6,715 bases of DNA. It comes from an uncultured Mucispirillum sp. (GTDB lineage: Bacteria; Chrysiogenota; Deferribacteres; Deferribacterales; Mucispirillaceae). The position numbers and the translations under genes were made by a program. Shown piece by piece: positions 4,996 through 6,715 of this stretch; the stretch's first letter is position 1; each line of letters starts with the position of its first letter. Under the pieces are notes generated by a model. It made no database searches. It had not been told where the DNA came from and saw nothing but the letters and a program-made list of their open reading frames with translations. The DNA lies in assembly GCA_937890655.1 (NCBI GenBank), contig CALADT010000033.1, positions 1 to 6,715 on the forward strand, given 5' to 3'.

Positions 4996-6715
4996 ATGGC
5001 ACTTTCAATCGTAAACAACCCAACATCAATAGGCGCTCAAGGTGGCGTAAATAACGTAAACAATAAACTTGCGAAAACGATAAAATCTTTATCAACTGGT
5101 TTAAGAATTAATACAGCAGCAGATGACGCATCTGGTCTTGCTGTATCAGAAAAATTAAGAGCACAAATTTCTGGTTTAAATAAAGCAGCAACAAACGCTC
5201 AAGATGCAATTTCTATGTTACAAACAGCAGAAGGAGCTATGGGTTCTATGACATCTATGGTTCAGCGTATAAGAGAGCTTGCAGTTCAAGCAGGGGACCC
5301 AGCATATACTACAAATGATAGAGCAATGTTACAACTTGAAGTAGACCAGTTAAAAGAAGAAATAGACAGAGTATCTACTTCTGCAGAATTCAACACTAAA
5401 AAATTATTAAATGGTGATGCAGCAGCATTATGGTCCACTTCTACTGATGATATAGAAGCAATAGTAAAAGGCGAAGCTTTAGAAGGTAACTATAAATTAA
5501 CATATGATGTAGACCCAGGGCAAAACTCTGTTTATAAATCAAATATTATGCGTCTTGGTAAAGGCGAAATGTCTTATAATGTTGACCAAAACGGAACAAG
5601 TATCGCTAAATTTGATAATATACAAGGTATGCTTCGTGGTGATGATTTTAAAGTTACAGTAAAAGGTAGTGCAGCAACAACAGCAAGTGCAGTTTTAACA
5701 GGTGGTACAGGTGGATTTACTGAAGCAAATATGAACCTTGCAGGTTTTCAAGCAGCATCAGCAGCAGTAACAGGTGGTAATTCATACTCTATTGAAATAG
5801 AAGCAGTAGGGAAAAGAACTGCAAATGGAACAGGCCAAATTAAATTTAGAGTAATGAATACAAAAACTGGTGAAATTAGTGAATGGATTAATGCAAATGT
5901 AGATGGTAATGGAAATATTATTAATGCTTCTGCAATATCATCTAACCTTGTGGGCATCCAAAGTGCAGTATTAACTTCAGGAACTAATTCCTTTAATGCA
6001 GGTGCAACATGGGAAGCAGGTGATAAAGCGTTAATTAATGTATCAGGTGCAAGGGCAGAATCTGCAAACTCTGCAACAGTGCAAATAGGTTCAACTGGCT
6101 CTACATTACATATTACTGCTAATGCTACAAGTCAGGATAGCCCTATAAAACATACTATAAATACAGCACAAATAGATAAAGCAGGTAATGTATATTATGG
6201 AAGTATGGAAATAACATTTGAAAAAGGTAAAATAACTTCAGGAACTGCTACAATAGATATTCTTGGGGAAGGAGATGTGGCTTCTCGTTATACAAAGCTT
6301 TCTCAACTTGCACAGTTTACAAATACAGACGGCAGAATGGTGCTTGCAAATACACAAGAAATAAGCATATATGCAGGTAACGGTAAACAAGCAAAAGTTA
6401 CACTTGAAGGAAGTGACACAATTAACGATTTAGAAGCAAAACTTACTCAAGCATTAGTAGAACAGTTAGATGCTGGTGCAGATAACGATAACCCAAATGC
6501 AACTAAAGTTAATAGAAACTTAGTTAAATTTGTAGAAGAACCAACAGGTGGCGACCATGCAGTAAAAGGCACTTTTGTTATCCAAACTGCTAAATTAGGT
6601 GAAGATTCTAACTTAACATTTGTAGGTGATGAGGCTGTGTTATCTGGTTTAGGTATTACTCAAATCCAAGAAGCAAAAGATTCTGCATTAAATGTAAGAG
6701 TATCTGATGCCCACA
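4996..6715 (+). CDS. fliC: Flagellin, large form with extended central region (3' end outside window)
   Basis: Main filament subunit, exported through the flagellar type III apparatus and polymerised outside the cell. The frame is open for 573 codons to the window edge. ATG at 4996 has a strong GGAGG five bases upstream and gives the typical MALSIVNN start. Residues 1-140 are the conserved N-terminal D0/D1 helices: LSTGLRINTAADDASGLAV (32-50), QRIRELAVQAG (90-100, the segment recognised by TLR5 in other flagellins), and EIDRVSTSAEFNTKKLLNG (122-140). From about 141 to 545 comes a Thr/Ala/Gly-rich variable domain, probably beta-sheet, including a stretch near 450-490 that resembles a flagellin IN motif. 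GLGITQIQEAKDSALNVRVSDAH (from 551) marks re-entry into the C-terminal D1 helices, so roughly another 80-100 residues should follow. The full protein would be about 650-680 residues, well above the 490 of Salmonella FliC. The symbol is used generically. Confidence 0.96.
   Translation, partial: MALSIVNNPTSIGAQGGVNNVNNKLAKTIKSLSTGLRINTAADDASGLAVSEKLRAQISGLNKAATNAQDAISMLQTAEGAMGSMTSMVQRIRELAVQAGDPAYTTNDRAMLQLEVDQLKEEIDRVSTSAEFNTKKLLNGDAAALWSTSTDDIEAIVKGEALEGNYKLTYDVDPGQNSVYKSNIMRLGKGEMSYNVDQNGTSIAKFDNIQGMLRGDDFKVTVKGSAATTASAVLTGGTGGFTEANMNLAGFQAASAAVTGGNSYSIEIEAVGKRTANGTGQIKFRVMNTKTGEISEWINANVDGNGNIINASAISSNLVGIQSAVLTSGTNSFNAGATWEAGDKALINVSGARAESANSATVQIGSTGSTLHITANATSQDSPIKHTINTAQIDKAGNVYYGSMEITFEKGKITSGTATIDILGEGDVASRYTKLSQLAQFTNTDGRMVLANTQEISIYAGNGKQAKVTLEGSDTINDLEAKLTQALVEQLDAGADNDNPNATKVNRNLVKFVEEPTGGDHAVKGTFVIQTAKLGEDSNLTFVGDEAVLSGLGITQIQEAKDSALNVRVSDAH

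Noticed and set aside
5748..5957. Minus-strand open frame of 69 codons inside flagellin
   Set aside because: It lies wholly antisense to well-supported flagellin coding sequence and has no recognisable motif.

Overview
This is an AT-rich bacterial chromosome segment (about 30% GC by eye) from a flagellated organism. It carries the 3' end of a bacterial-type prolyl-tRNA synthetase gene, an inner-membrane-anchored M23 murein peptidase, a polytopic sulfatase-fold phosphotransferase of the LTA-synthase/phosphoglycerol-transferase type, and the first 573 codons of a very large flagellin. The bitopic M23 protein suits a diderm cell. Together with the low GC and a flagellin with a large central insert, it suggests a Deferribacterota-like organism such as Mucispirillum; this is a guess from protein style, not a demonstrated assignment. 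All genes read on the + strand.

Layout: 1-633 is the proS end. 634-828 is a short AT-rich spacer with possible promoters. 829-1776 encodes the M23 peptidase and is closed by a strong intrinsic terminator (1784-1807). 1863-4136 encodes the sulfatase-fold membrane enzyme. 4137-4995 is an 859-base gene-free stretch that is densely structured. 4996-6715 is the flagellin, which runs off the window.

The gene-free stretch is the most interesting part. It starts with three tandem copies of a unit of about 92 bases. Each copy holds a near-consensus flagellar sigma factor (sigma-28/FliA) promoter, TAAAG...(G/A)CCGATAA, with identical spacing. Next come a GGAG-containing stem-loop, a strong terminator, a long AT-only dyad, and a second terminator that is a diverged copy of the first. 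Both terminator stems contain the sigma-28 -10 sequence GCCGATA. A further sigma-28-like site lies about 100 bases before the flagellin start. The flagellin leader folds into a hairpin that presents GGA in its loop, just upstream of a GGAGG ribosome binding site. This is the layout of a CsrA-repressed flagellin mRNA.

A working model, which is inference only: flagellar sigma factor drives short terminated transcripts from the triplicated promoters, and drives flagellin from a promoter nearer the gene, with post-transcriptional control at the leader hairpin. The upstream envelope genes look like independent housekeeping units.
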